A stretch of DNA of 64,000 nucleotides from Talaromyces rugulosus (Eukaryota > Ascomycota > Eurotiomycetes > Eurotiales > Trichocomaceae). Shown in pieces: positions 11,550 to 24,000 of this stretch. The position numbers were made by a program, and so were the translations under genes. The first letter of the stretch is position 1; each line of letters opens with the position of its first letter. The stretch spans positions 744,001 to 808,000 of the forward strand of contig NC_049561.1 of the NCBI RefSeq assembly GCF_013368755.1, read 5' to 3'. The notes beneath the pieces were generated by a model that did no database searches, was not told the origin of the DNA, and was given only the letters and a program-made list of their open reading frames with translations.

Positions 11550-12962
11550 CTACGAAGACTTAGGCAGCCGCACGTCCATGACGCTCTCATAGCTCACCGG
11601 GTTGTACGTATAAGTCTTTACCAACTCCAGCCCAACGTCAGCCAAGGTCTTGCGCCACTGTGCCTCGGTTCGCTCCATGCTGGCAAAGGCCGTCAGCATG
11701 GTCACGTCAATAGACGCTGCGTCGTAGTGCACACCGGACTCGGGAAAGATCATCTCGTCGATCAGGATCACCGAGTCCTCGGTCATGGCTGACTTTGTGT
11801 TTTCGAGTAGCTTGCGCACCTTGTGTGGCGGGTGGTTGTGTAGCACGCCTCTTAGGTGGTAGAACTTGGCACCTGTTGATTCGTAGGGTTAGCACATATA
11901 ATAAAAAACTGTTTTCATGTTTGATGCGCTCTCTTACCCTTGACCGGCTGCGGCTCGAAAAAGTTATGAACGGTGTTGTCAACGCCCGGCGTAGGCAGAG
12001 CTTTGGCAATTGAGGCCGGCAGATCCTGGAGAATGACCTTGCCAGGCGCATCGGGGAACTTTTGCTTAAACTCGGCGCACTGGTGGCCCACGCCGCCACC
12101 AATATTGACAAAGATGGCCTTTTCCGGGCTCCAGTCCTTGATCTCGTCAGCCACCGGGTACACAGTCAACCATGAGACGTCGGGTTTGCGACGGAGTCTC
12201 ATATAGTCGTTGAAAGGTGCGAGGTGGCCTGGGTGGCTCGCGAACCAGGGGAACACGGGAAGATCCGTATTGAAGGCGTCCTGGAAGGACGTGTTCAGCT
12301 CATCAGCCGGGTCTTTGTACTCAGTCTTCTTGAGAAAGGCAGGTAGAGTCTGGTACATGGGCGACGCGGTTCCAAAGCTAGGCCATGTACATTAGATATG
12401 TATGTCTTGACTGTGTGACAAAAGGGCTTAACTTACTAGTGAGAGAGTCCTGCTTCAGCAAGGTTCTCTGACAGGTTCTTGGTGACGTGGTTTGCAGTGA
12501 ACTGGTTTCTGCCCGCCTCGTGGACGGCGCCAATGGAGGTGAGGAATCGAATGATGCGGTCTATGAACACACGGCCTCGGTCAGAATGCATTGGATCGGA
12601 AATCTCAACACGATCAACTCACTCGCAAGGACCGGATCAGTGCCTAGTTTCTGGGACAGCTCCTCCACGCTCAGCGGCGAGCTGGACTGGGCCAATAGCT
12701 TGAAGAGACCCAGGTCGATGCCTATTTTCACCGTTGCCGTCTGTAAGTTCTAGAGGACGGAAAAGTGTCAGTATTGGTGAAATGGACAATTCGTCATATC
12801 AATCAATTATGTCTCTGCGCATACCATGTGTCCATATCGGTGGATGGTGTCATTGGTCGTCTCCAATGAGTTGGCAAGATCGCGCAGCGCTGTAATCGTG
12901 GACCGACGAGTTTGGTCGTCCTGGGCCGCGACCTGCTTGATCTCGTCGAATGCCTTTTCCAT
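11550..12962 (-). CDS. SAM-dependent O-methyltransferase (class I, Methyltransf_2 type)
   Basis: Five exons were solved by frame: 12962..12825, 12749..12623, 12560..12437, 12377..11938 and 11872..11550. They give 383 aa. The N-terminal half is a helical dimerisation/winged-helix region (KIGIDLGLFKLLAQ, PLSVEELSQKLGTD). The SAM site is FVNIGGGVGHQ. Further on are VILQDLPASIAKAL and YHLRGVLHNHPPHKVRKLL, where the His-Asn-His pattern sits at the catalytic-base position of the family. Family length is usual. It ends tail to tail with the NRPS-like gene and is divergent from the P450. The likely substrate is a phenol or enol of the furanone/quinone core; this is inference from position. Confidence 0.9.
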
Positions 12963-14260
12963 ATCTGCTGGCGGAGAAGTGGGAGGTATATACGAGGGCT
13001 ATAGATGAAGGTTATAGATGAAGTCGTGTGAAGGGACTATGTTTTGCTCCCTCTTTCCTTCTTTTTCGAAGTAGATAACCAACCCCTCAGCGTGCTCTGA
13101 CGAAATATGAACCAACACTAACCATCTTTGTTGAAACGTTATTTAAAGACTCCATAGTGATAAAATACCAATATAGCTCATGCATGATTGTACGGTATCG
13201 TCCCGGAGCTCGCCTAGCTCGGTCTTTGACAAGGATGGAGCTGCGTATCATTTCAGCCCCCGCAGAATAAACAACATCGCCTGTGCGCCATAAAATACAA
13301 GCAATATAACCAAGGAACCTTAATTCCCACCAAGGTACCCTTTTTCGGCAGAGTGGTAATTTCCAGGTCGATACCACGCTTATTATGCCGGCAAGTAGTG
13401 TACGCTAACAGCGGAGCTGAGCATTAATAGATTTGCCAATCAAAACGTTCAAAAGCAGCACCATCTCTATCAATTTATCTAGTGCTTAATGGTATTATTC
13501 ACATGCCTTTATTTTGTACAATAATTATGCAATCTAATTATATATTTTCAGAGTATGTTACTAAATATATTAATAACCTCTATATTTGTTGATGAATCAT
13601 ATAAAAATAAATATACACAATATAAATATGATAATTTTAGGCCTGTAGTACTTCACGATTGGAGATTAGAAGAAATGTCTAGTAAATACGGTGCTTTCTT
13701 TATTCATAATGTTAATCCCTGTCAATAATTACAGGTAAACATATACTTACCGCGTGGGGGCTAACTGCACATGACAATACACTTTAACAACAACAAGCGT
13801 ATGCCCTGACTAGTAACTCCGCACCATTTAGTGAAGATGGCTCAGCTCTTGGGGCTAATGTACGTACTACGGAGCATTTCATCAGCCGCTCACCATGCTG
13901 GCAACGGCGCGGGGGTTTCACCTCTTGTGGCATGTGGCAATCGTCCAGGGTTACATGGAGCATCAAGTGGCCCCGGCGTATCTAGATATGTAATCATCTT
14001 CGAGACGTCGACATGACTCACGCAACGACGCCACTGGTATCGACCGTTTGAGCTCGGTATTATGTCGTGCAGGCTGTGCCGGCAACCATGAGTTTCGTGG
14101 AGTCCTCTGCGTCATATGGGACGAACGAAAACGCTGCTTACGCATGGCCGAAGACGCATTGGCTGGTATTACGCTCATAAGAGAAATCTTTCTCTATCTT
14201 TGTCGACAAGACAAGACTCCCTTGCAGCTTGAATTCTTGACACTTTGAGATTTCGCCTCT
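12963..14260. promoter_or_regulatory. Divergent promoter, O-methyltransferase / P450
   Basis: About 1.3 kb. The segment 13440-13740 is strikingly A/T-rich, while 13080-13400 and 13780-14240 are of normal composition. The minus-strand open frame 13087-13377 lacks any family signature. No repeated motif shared with the NRPS-like promoter was found by eye. Confidence 0.5.
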
Positions 14261-15970
14261 GTGCCAGACGCCAGAATGGCACCAGCAACTGCCTTCTTAA
14301 TGGATCACATTCCGTATGCATTGGCCTTGGCGCTGCTCGGTTTGTACCTTGCGCAGTTGGTCATTGCCAACCTCATCAGGAACAGGGTCCAAGAAAAGCA
14401 GTGGGCAGAAGTTGAGAGCAAGCTTGAGACGGTTGGTGCTTCTCGCGGACCGTTTCGATGGACTCGACGCTTCACGTCCGCCGTCTTCTCGATGCCGAGT
14501 ACTGCGACGGCCGGATACAACAAGTTTTGCAAAGCTTTGAACCGACCGTTTGTGCTCCCGACGACCTGGACTGGAAGGGCGATTGTCGTGGCGCCACCGT
14601 CGGCGCTTCACAAGCTCATGACGAGGCCTGACAAGGGCCTCGCCGGCACCGGAAGCGACATTACTCACATCATCGGGCTGATTGAAGCCATCCAGCTACC
14701 GTACATCATCTCCGACCCGGACATCTACATGAACGCCCTGCACTTTGACGTTGTGCGTCGCCAAATGACCAAAAAGCACATGCCCTTCTTCGCCGCCATG
14801 ACGGCTGACGAGATTGAGGCCGCCTTTGGCGACATCTGGGGAACGTCCAAGGAGTGGACCACCATCAACGGCTGGGATATGTGCGGCCGCATCATTGCCC
14901 GCACTGCTGAGCGCATGATGCTCGGCCTTCCATGGGGCCGTGACGAGACGCTGCTCGAGGCCTCTCGCCTGTATGCCAACTCGGTCCTGCTCGGTGGCGC
15001 CGTCATGAACTGCTTCCCGCCTTTTCTCCGGGGAGTTGCTGGCCCCCTGATTGCTCTACGAGCAAAGTACTACCAAAAGCGCTGCGTCAAAATACTCATT
15101 CCTATCATTGAAGAGAGGATGGCCATCTACCGGGGTGAAAAGAAGGTCGAGGAAGTACCGGTATGTTTGCATCTTGACTCAAGCTGTAGAGGAAGGAGAC
15201 TTGGCTAACCACAAATCTAAAAGGAGGACTTTATTCAATGGCTCATTGCCACCTGTGACAAGGACGGACCGCACCAAATGTTTGCTGACCGCATCGCCAA
15301 CCGACTAATCGCTCTCATGACGCCGCTCATCTTTGCAGTGTGCTACGTGTTCGCACACACAGTCCTCGACATATACGGCAACCCTGACCGAGAAGAGTTC
15401 ATACAGGGATTAGAGGACGAGGCGAAGCGTGTTTCGTCGCTTCACAATGGCCTGGCAACGGCCGAGGCTGTGGATGAGCTGTACCGGTTCGACTCGGCTA
15501 TCCGCGAGTCGATGCGCAAGTCGGACGTGTCGGTCACCAGTCTCCATCGAGACGTCACCTCGGGTGAAATGGACCTCGGCAACGGTATAATCATCGGTGA
15601 GGGCGTCCGTGTCGGCTTTCCCACTCAGAATATACATATGGACCCAGACAACTATCACGAACCGGGCCGCTACGACGCATTCCGGTTCAGCAGGCCCTTT
15701 GAGGGCATCGACGAGGCCAGCCGGAAGACAGACGAGGCTCCCGAGCGAGAACTCATTACGACACCTACCCAGTCGTTTCTGCCTCTGGGATACGGCCGAC
15801 ATGCCTGTCCGGGACGGTGGTTCGCGGCCAATACGATGAAGCAAGCGCTCGCTTTCATTGTCATGAACTACGACCTCGAACTGATCGGCAAACCGATCAA
15901 GCGTCAGAGCTTGTTGAATACCATGGTGCCGCCGGTCGATGCTCAGATCAGAATCCGACGAAAGTCGTAG
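14261..15970 (+). CDS. Cytochrome P450
   Basis: Two exons, 14261..15160 and 15224..15970, separated by a 63-nt GTATGT…AAG intron. They join EEVP|EDFIQW to give 548 aa, or 543 aa if the second Met (14276, MAPATAF) is used. An N-terminal membrane anchor (residues ~16-37) points to the ER membrane. Motifs seen: ExxR at Glu395-Arg398 (ESMR), FRFSRPFEG as the PERF region, and heme loop FLPLGYGRHACPGRWF with ligand Cys495. The I-helix reads FAVCYVFAHTVLD, without the classical (A/G)Gx(D/E)T acid, a common deviation in fungal secondary-metabolism P450s. It lies beside the OMT and the NRPS-like gene, so it probably oxidises that pathway's core. Confidence 0.92.
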
Positions 15971-16456
15971 AGGATCAACTGTGGTAGGGTAGTTTGGTGT
16001 ATATAAATATAGTCATTAATTGGACATTATAACCAAATAAATAAGAATTGTCTCTTTGACAAGATTATTATTAAAAGTATAGCCAATCACCGCCTCTCTG
16101 AGTGTGCAAAAAAGATAAAAAATCAGTGTTAAGTCTAAAATGTTCTTGATGTTGTTGAGATGGTGTGTACCTACATCAATTGATATGTAACGTGGGAGTG
16201 GCAGGTCCGTAGGTGGCATCGCTACCAACATTTGAATGTACACTGTACGGAATACAAATCCTTGGGAAATCCTTATCTATCACTTAAATCTGATTTTACC
16301 CTTGTTGGTGGGAAATAAATATGAGAAATATGCCAAAATAAAATCCATCGAAACTCGCTTCCAAACCCCAAGGACAAATATACAACGCCTGCGAGTCTAG
16401 TCATTATGCTCTATACAAAATGCCTCTCTTCCGACCGAGATATGGCCAATATAAAA
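15971..16456. other. Convergent 3' intergenic
   Basis: About 490 bp of A/T-rich sequence between the 3' ends of the P450 and the FAD synthetase gene. Nothing else recognised. It also marks the likely right border of the NRPS-like group. Confidence 0.5.
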
Positions 16457-17558
16457 TCACCTGTCTCGACCGAGCCGTTCTTCGTCGTCTTCCGTTAGCT
16501 CGTAGGCCGGCCGAAATTCCTTTCCGTTCTCGCCTTGTGTCTTGAGTTGAGGATTGGGGTGAGTATCGCGTATTCCGCCGAGACTTGTATAGCCCTAGAA
16601 AGCACCAACTGTTAGTACTCTGTTGGTCTCGCTGTAGCCAGTGGGGTGGAAGGTCAGTGTTACCTGGTCGTATAAAGGACAGTACGGGATTTGCAAGTGT
16701 CGAATAAACTAGCAACATATTAGTACTTTCATAGAATAGTGAGTGGGTAAGTTAATGGGTTAAAACACACAGCCCAGATTTCCGCTTTGTTGCGCGCCAA
16801 AAGTTAGCTATCTCGGCCATCACACAGGGGCGGAATATCCCTACCATAATGCCAGTCAATCACCGGGTGTATCCGCATAAACGCCGGCCATCCAGCATCC
16901 GTGGGATCAAAATGCGACAGCTTCTCCCCATGTGGATCTGTTCTTCGCGTGCCAACAAACACGGCTTTGACGCTCGGTCTATCGGCCAAATATGCTTCCA
17001 ACCCTTCTTTCATGGGCAAACTATATCGGTCTATGTCGAGGTGGTATTCTGCGCCCGACGAGGCGACAAACTCATCAACTTCGGGAAATGGGTGCGGGGG
17101 AACGATATATACGGATTGCAATTTTTCGGGGGTATGCGATGACTTGACGGTGCCGTTCGAAGTGGCAGTGCTATTGTTAGGGTTTGCGGCAGATGAGACG
17201 GCGTATCGAGCGAGAATCACAACCAAGAGGACAAGACCTAGCCAGTCGGCAGTCAGTAGATGTCGTAAAAAGGACGCGATGAATCAATACACACAGTCCT
17301 TTCCGCCATTATAAGAGAGCGCAATTTCTTCGGGTCTTCGGACGGACAACAGGGTTAGCGATGAGGGGTCAGGTCAGCAAGCAGAGAGACAGGCGAGACG
17401 GACCGGTACTTGGCCAGCGCTTCGTCGACAACGGCAATGGAGATGCGCAGCTGGGCCTGGACACGGCGGAGGATCGGCGAGTCGGCCTCGTGGGCGAGAA
17501 AGGTATCGATCTTGTCCCTCAGCGCGAGGGAGACGTCAAGCAAGGAGCGGGGAGACAT
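16457..17558 (-). CDS. FAD1: FAD synthetase (FMN adenylyltransferase), PAPS-reductase fold
   Basis: Six exons were solved by frame: 17558..17404, 17335..17295, 17237..16845, 16784..16771 (only 14 nt), 16708..16664 and 16594..16457. They give 261 aa. Family motifs: the PP-loop IALSYNGGKDC split by an intron, FVGTRRTDPHG, WHYAEIWAFIRHLQIPYC spanning the micro-exon, and YTSLGGIRDTHPNP. The enzyme transfers AMP from ATP to FMN in the cytosol, an essential single-copy step of flavin supply. An in-frame upstream ATG at 17618 would add 20 residues of low complexity, so I prefer 17558. It is a housekeeping gene wedged between two secondary-metabolite loci and divergent from the PKS. Confidence 0.9.
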
Positions 17559-18046
17559 CGCAGGAACATTTGGCGGCGGAGTCGCAGGCAACAGTAGCAC
17601 AGGGAGAGCGACAAACACAAAGGCACCGTCCGGAACAACAACAACAACAACAAAAATAATAATAGTAGCGAGAGACTCAATTGATCACGGCGAGGGGGGG
17701 CGTGGAAGGATCCAGAAGAGCAATGATGAGGAGGATCAGTTCGGCACGGTAGAGCGGGGCAGCCTGTGCGGAGGAGAGGTGGGGTGCGCATACTGTATAC
17801 TGTATAGTACAGAATCATTTGTATAGGGACAGTATGTATACAGTGTAGGATTATCCATGTCCAAAGTCTAAGAATAGAATCCGAGTGGCACCGTTTTAGC
17901 TTTTGCAGGCTTGGGGCTGACTGCTGAGGGCTGACGGGGCTTACAGCTGATATTATTGTTATTTATTCCAGGCAATAGCCACCTAGGATAAATATTGATT
18001 GTAGTATATTCTTGTATTCATTTAATGCTGATAAGAAACACCACCA
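17559..18046. promoter_or_regulatory. Divergent promoter, FAD synthetase / PKS
   Basis: About 490 bp. It has an AAC microsatellite at 17634-17652 near the FAD synthetase start. Around 17790-17845 there is an imperfect inverted repeat built from TACTGTATAC and ACAGTATGTATACAGT. The latter lies about 200 bp upstream of the PKS ATG and could be a binding site or a hairpin. Confidence 0.45.
17634..17652. repeat. AAC microsatellite
   Basis: A short (AAC)n run in the 5' flank of the FAD synthetase gene. Nothing suggests function. Confidence 0.7.
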
Positions 18047-21000
18047 ATGGCCCCAGAAGCCCCGGCAGTGGCCATCATCGGCTCTGCGTGTCGCTTCGCC
18101 GGCGCTTCCTCGTCGCCCGCGCGCCTGTGGCAGCTGCTCCGACAGCCTCGCGATGTTGCGTCCTGCATCCCCGCCGATCGCTTCAACATCGACGCCTTCT
18201 ACCACCCAGACGCCAGCAACCCAGGCACCACGAATACCCGCGACGCGTACTTCCTGGACGACAATGTTCGCGCCTTTGACGCCTCCTTCTTCAACATCTC
18301 GCCCAACGAGGCCAACGCCATCGATCCCCAGCAGCGCCTGCTGTTGGAGACCGTCTACGAGTCCCTCGAGACAGCTGGGCTGCGTGTCGACCAGCTGCAT
18401 GGCTCCGACACGGCCGTCTATTGCGGCTCCATGAGCAATGACTATGCTTCTGTTACAACCTCAGACATGGACGCCATGCCGCAGTACAGTGCTCCCGGGA
18501 CAGCGACCTCGATGACGGCTAGCCGGATATCGTATTTCTATGACTGGCACGGGCCGTCGGTCTGCATCGATACTGCCTGCTCGTCTAGTTTGGTGGCCAT
18601 GCACTCGGCCGTGGAAGCACTGCGAAGTGGACAGTGTTCGCTGGCCGTCACCGCTGCAAGCAGTCTCATCCTGTCGCCGTACATGTTTGTGGCCGAGTCG
18701 AAGTTGCACATGATTTCTCCTACTGGCCGTTGTCATATGTGGGACGATCGAGCTGATGGATACGCCCGAGGAGAAGGAGTGGCGTCCATCGTCCTCAAAC
18801 GGCTATCAGATGCGCTTCGAGACGGTGACCCCATTGAATGTGTTGTTCGAGGGATCGGAATCAACGCAGACGGTCGTGGGAAGGGTCTAACAATACCTAA
18901 CAGCACCGCTCAACAGCAACTAATCAGATCTACATACCAACGCGCTGGTCTAGATGCCACCCGTGCCGAGGATCGCTGCCAGTTCTTCGAGGCACACGGA
19001 ACAGGAACTCCGGCGGGAGACCCAGAAGAAGCCGCTGCTATCTACAAGGTCTTTTTTGAAGATTCTTCCCTAGACCGCCAAAACGACTCGTCTGATGTCA
19101 TGCATGTTGGCTCCATCAAAACTGTGATCGGCCATACCGAGGCAGCCGCCGGGTTGGCAGGAGTAATCAAAGCTTCACTGTGCTTACAAAACAATACCAT
19201 TGCTCCAAACCTGCATTTTAATCGTTTCAACCCAAACATAGAGCCGCTTTCTACACGGCTTATAGTACCCACCGAAGAATTGCCATGGCCCCCTCTTCCT
19301 CCTGGTGTTCCTCGCCGAGTATCGATCAACTCCTTCGGACTAGGTGGGACCAATGCTCATGTGATTCTCGAGAGTTTTGACCACGATAATTCATCTCACA
19401 AAGACCTTTCTCTGACTTCACGGGCGACATTGCCGGTAATACTTCCGTTTATTTTCACCGCGGCATCACCAAGCTCCTTGCTCGCAGTTCTGGGCCAATA
19501 TAAAGAATATCTTGAAAAAAATCCGGATACCGACCTACTAAATCTTGCGGCATCTTTGATAACCCACAAATCTCAGTTGAAACATCAAGTTATTTTCACC
19601 GCAGTTTCAGCCGATGACCTGGCGAGCAAACTTCAAGACAAATTAAACCAGTCGGACGCCCTTTCTCTAGACTTAATAACCCCGATCAATCATACAAGGC
19701 CCAAGCAAACTCTCGGTATCTTCACCGGTCAAGGAGCACAGTGGCCACAGATGTGTTTGGATCTTATATCTGCCAGTACTGATGCCTTTTCATGGCTTCA
19801 GGATATGCAAAATTCTCTAGACGAACTGCCACCTCAATATCGTCCCGAATTTTCCATGATTGAACAATTATCAGCACCTGACTCGTCGTCGAGATTGCAC
19901 GAGGCCATGATCTCACTACCTATTCGTACAGCAGTCCAAATTATCCAAGTCAACATTCTTCGCGAATTAGGGATATCATTTGACGTGGTGGTCGGGCACT
20001 CTTCTGGTGAAATCGCAGCTGCTTATGCTGCTGGCATTCTGACATTCTCAGACGCTATTCGAATAGCATACTTACGCGGATTCGTTGTTGAACAAAATAA
20101 ATCTGCTGGAGGAATGCTGGCGGTAGATCTCTCATGGGACCAAGCCACGGAAATTTGCACCAACGAGTTTTCTGGGAAAATTGAGATCGCGGCGTGCAAC
20201 TCGCCGTCCAATATAACACTCTCTGGCGACTTGGACGCTTTGGATGAACTCAAATGGTTACTAGAAAGTCTAGGTCAATCCCCTCGAACGCTACACGTGG
20301 ATACTGCATACCATTCTCGTCACATGCTGCCGTGCGCTGAGCCTTATTGCCGTGCGCTCAATGAATGCGATATTAAAGTCACCCAGACCTCTACCAAATG
20401 GTTCTCTAGTGTGCTCAACGGTGATTGCATTGACTGGGATATTCACTCGAAATCATTCACAAGCGAGTACTGGAAAGATAATATGATCCGTCCTGTAATG
20501 TTCTCCCAAGCATTGTCCACGGCTTTGACCGAGTGCCCCGAAATCGACGCCCTTTTCGAAATCGGCCCACATCCTGCTCTAAAAGGCCCTTCTTTACAGA
20601 TATTGTCAACCTTGGAAGGAAAATCCGATTTGCCCTACATTGCCTTGGCCGAACGAAAAAAAAGCAGTATTGAAAGCCTATCAATGGCCGTAGGCTTGTC
20701 CGTGGCGCATCTCGGTGCAGACGCAATCAACATTGCTAATTATATAGCAATATTCGACAAATCATGGGCATTCAAACCCATCAGAAACCTTCCATCATAT
20801 CCATTCGACCATACGCAATCTTACTGGGCACATTCTAGATTGACTAGCGACTTTCTACACCGCACATTACCGCCCAATCCTCTTCTTGGAAATTCCATTG
20901 CGAGAAACTGCCCAGGTGAATGGCGTTGGCGTAACTTTTTGAGTATCCAGCGCTTGCCATGGTTAAGTAGCCACTGTGTTGAGTCGAGGATAGTCTTTCC

Positions 21001-24000
21001 AGCAGCAGGTTATATATCAATGGTTGTTGAAGCTGCGGCGATAATAACTGGCACCCACCGTTCGTTGTGCTCAATCGAAATCGAAGACCTAAAGATCGAT
21101 CGTGCCATTGTTATCCCGGCCCATAGCACGGACGGTGTGGAAATTCTCTTTCATCTCGAAGGGACAGATGGCACGGATGACTTCTTTGCTGGCACTTTTA
21201 ACTGCTTGGCCAACTTTGGCGAGAAAATGAAATCCTGCGCCTCCGGCCGTGTGACGATGACTTTTGGCGAGCTTGATCCGGACCTTCTTCCACTGAGAGC
21301 CGGGGTTGAGCAGGACTTACGAAAAGTGGATGTGGAGGACTTTTACAGCTCCCTAAGTCGACTTGGATTGAATTATTCTGGACCATTTCAAGCCATAACG
21401 AATCTTGTTAGGAAAATGGATATGTGTAGTGGTACTATTAAAATTGCAGATGATCCCAATGATGGCTCTTCGCTCCGTCTACATCCAGCAAATTTGGATG
21501 CCGGGTTGCACAGTCTCAACGCCGCTTCCAGGGCTCCTGGCGATGGACAACAATATCCCTTGACTGTCCCTATTGGAATTGATCGCATCACAATCAATCC
21601 CCTTTTGTGGAAATTTGACACTAACAATCAACTTTCATTCGACTCTTATATCACGGTAAATAACGCTGCTGTGTCGACTGGTGATGTTCACATGTTTGAT
21701 CAAGATGGCCTTGGGTTAATTTCGGTCGAGAACGTCAAATTATGCCCAATTATCGAACCAACCCCAACAGACGATGACTTGCTTTTTGCAGATATAGTTT
21801 GGGGTCCTTTGGAGCCTCATCCTCTTTTGATAGATGGCACCACACCAAAACCAAATATTGACTGGCAGTTGGTCGACAGAGTTGCTTTGCGATACACCAA
21901 GGATGCCCACGAGCAGTTGGTGACCAATGGGTCAAAAGACCTGACAAAAGGGTCTTGTATTTTAGCCTGGATGGATCATGTTCTCATGGGTGTTCACGAG
22001 GGCAAAAACAAGAGTATAAGTCGTGAATGGCTAAATGACTCATGGGACTATCTGTTGGACTCTATATCGAGTTCTGCTTCACAGGTTGAGCTTCAAGTTG
22101 TGCAAGACATGGGACGGGACTTGATTCCTTTTTTGCGTAGAGAGGATACTACAATCACAAAGAAACAGCATAAAAGTTCTCTCGAAAAGCTGTATAAAGA
22201 TAGCGAGCATATCAACCCGTTGCTCAAAAGACTCACAGGATTAGTCAGACAGATTGTATTTCGGTTTCCGTCTTTGAAAATCCTTGAAATCGGTACGGGA
22301 AATGGGTCTGCCATGCGTTCTATGCTTGATCAGATTGGACGTGCCTACCACTCTTACACATACACTGACAATATCAACGATGGTTTCGAAAGTATTCGCT
22401 CTTGCGTTGATAAGCAAGATGATCGACTCATTTTCAAATCGCTCAACGTCGAACTTCCCCCCTTGGACCAAGGGTTTGAACACCACTTTTACGATTTAAT
22501 CATTGATCCGGGCTGTGTGCTGCACACTTTGCAGTCCCAGGATGCACTACAGAATGTCCGAACACTATTAAAACCTGGTGGCTTCCTCATTTCTTCTATA
22601 CTTGACGGTTCGGATAGCCTCTGTGCTCCTTTGATATTCGGTGCGCTTGCAAGCGATGCCTGGTGGAGTAGTCGAATTCTAAAAGACAACCCCGAGAGCC
22701 CGTTCCAAATGAGGGATAGATGGGAAAGTCTACTTCTACGTAACGGATTCACTGGTATTGAGACTGCCACCCCATCGCAGGAAGATGAATTGGGATTATT
22801 GATCACTGTTTCAAGAGCAGCCGACGATCGTCTTCTTTTGCTTAAAGTCCCGTTGGGTTCTACCCGAGTACTCGATCACGGGTTGGTTTTGGTTGGTGGT
22901 ACTTCGGACCAAGCTCCTCATCTCATATCGTCCCTAGTCGATCTGTTAACGCCATACTTTAAAAGTATTGTTCATTTCGCAAGTATTGAAGCATCAGACA
23001 TACAAGACTCGACTCCGACAATTTTCATGTTGCTAGACGACATGGATAAGGCAATCTTTTACAATATTCCCGAACAACGTCTACTACGACTGCAGCAAAT
23101 CCTAAACGTCGCTGGTACCCTGCTATGGGTCTCCCCGGCTCGTGATACAGAGGATCCTTTCATAGGAATGAGCAAGGGTTTTCTCCGATCAGCCGCTTTT
23201 GAGTACCCTCTCTCCAAAATTCAACATCTTCAGGTGGAAAAGGTTCAGTCTGGCACGGCAACCAAACTAGCGCAAATATTGATGCGCCTGGTACATTCCG
23301 ACTCTCAAAACGATTATAAGCTGTCTAAGCGCGTCGATAACTACGAGTTTGAACTGATGCTGACTGATAATGGGCATATCATGATTCCGCGTATGCAATG
23401 GAGCGAGTCTTTGAATCAGCGGCATCTTTCAGGTCGTTATGCGGTGAAACCTTACCAGGTTGATATCCAGTCTGCCGTGCATGTCGTCGGTCCGGAACGG
23501 ATGAAAGATGGGAACTTGCAGTATTGCTTTGAGCAAGCCTGCGAACGCGAAGATGAACAAGACCAGACAAATCAATCGTCAGCTACTATCAATGTTGGGT
23601 GTTCTACGCTTCAGGCATTGCCGATCAATGGAAACAATTTCTTTCACATCGTAGCTGGAAGGAATGCAGTGAGTGGTCAGCAGATTTTAGCATTGAGCGA
23701 CCAACATGCATCCGTTGTGACGGCGCCTCTCTCTCGATGCCATACACTTTTGGACGACGTGCCAACTCATTCGAAAGCTACACTAATGAAAAATGTCGCT
23801 GCAGCGCTTCTAGCATTACATATAGTCACCAAGGCAGACCTAGGGACAGCTATTCTTGTTCATGAACCGGGTACCATTGGAGAAGAACTCCAAGCAGCGT
23901 TGTCGTATTTTTCCCAGGACAATGAAACTCGTGTTATTTTCAGTGCCAGCGGGCCCTCATCCGTCAGGAGTGATCCCGACACCATATATTTCCACGAAAA

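Noticed and set aside
13087..13377. 96-codon minus-strand frame in the OMT/P450 promoter
   Set aside because: No family pattern, and it covers a divergent promoter.
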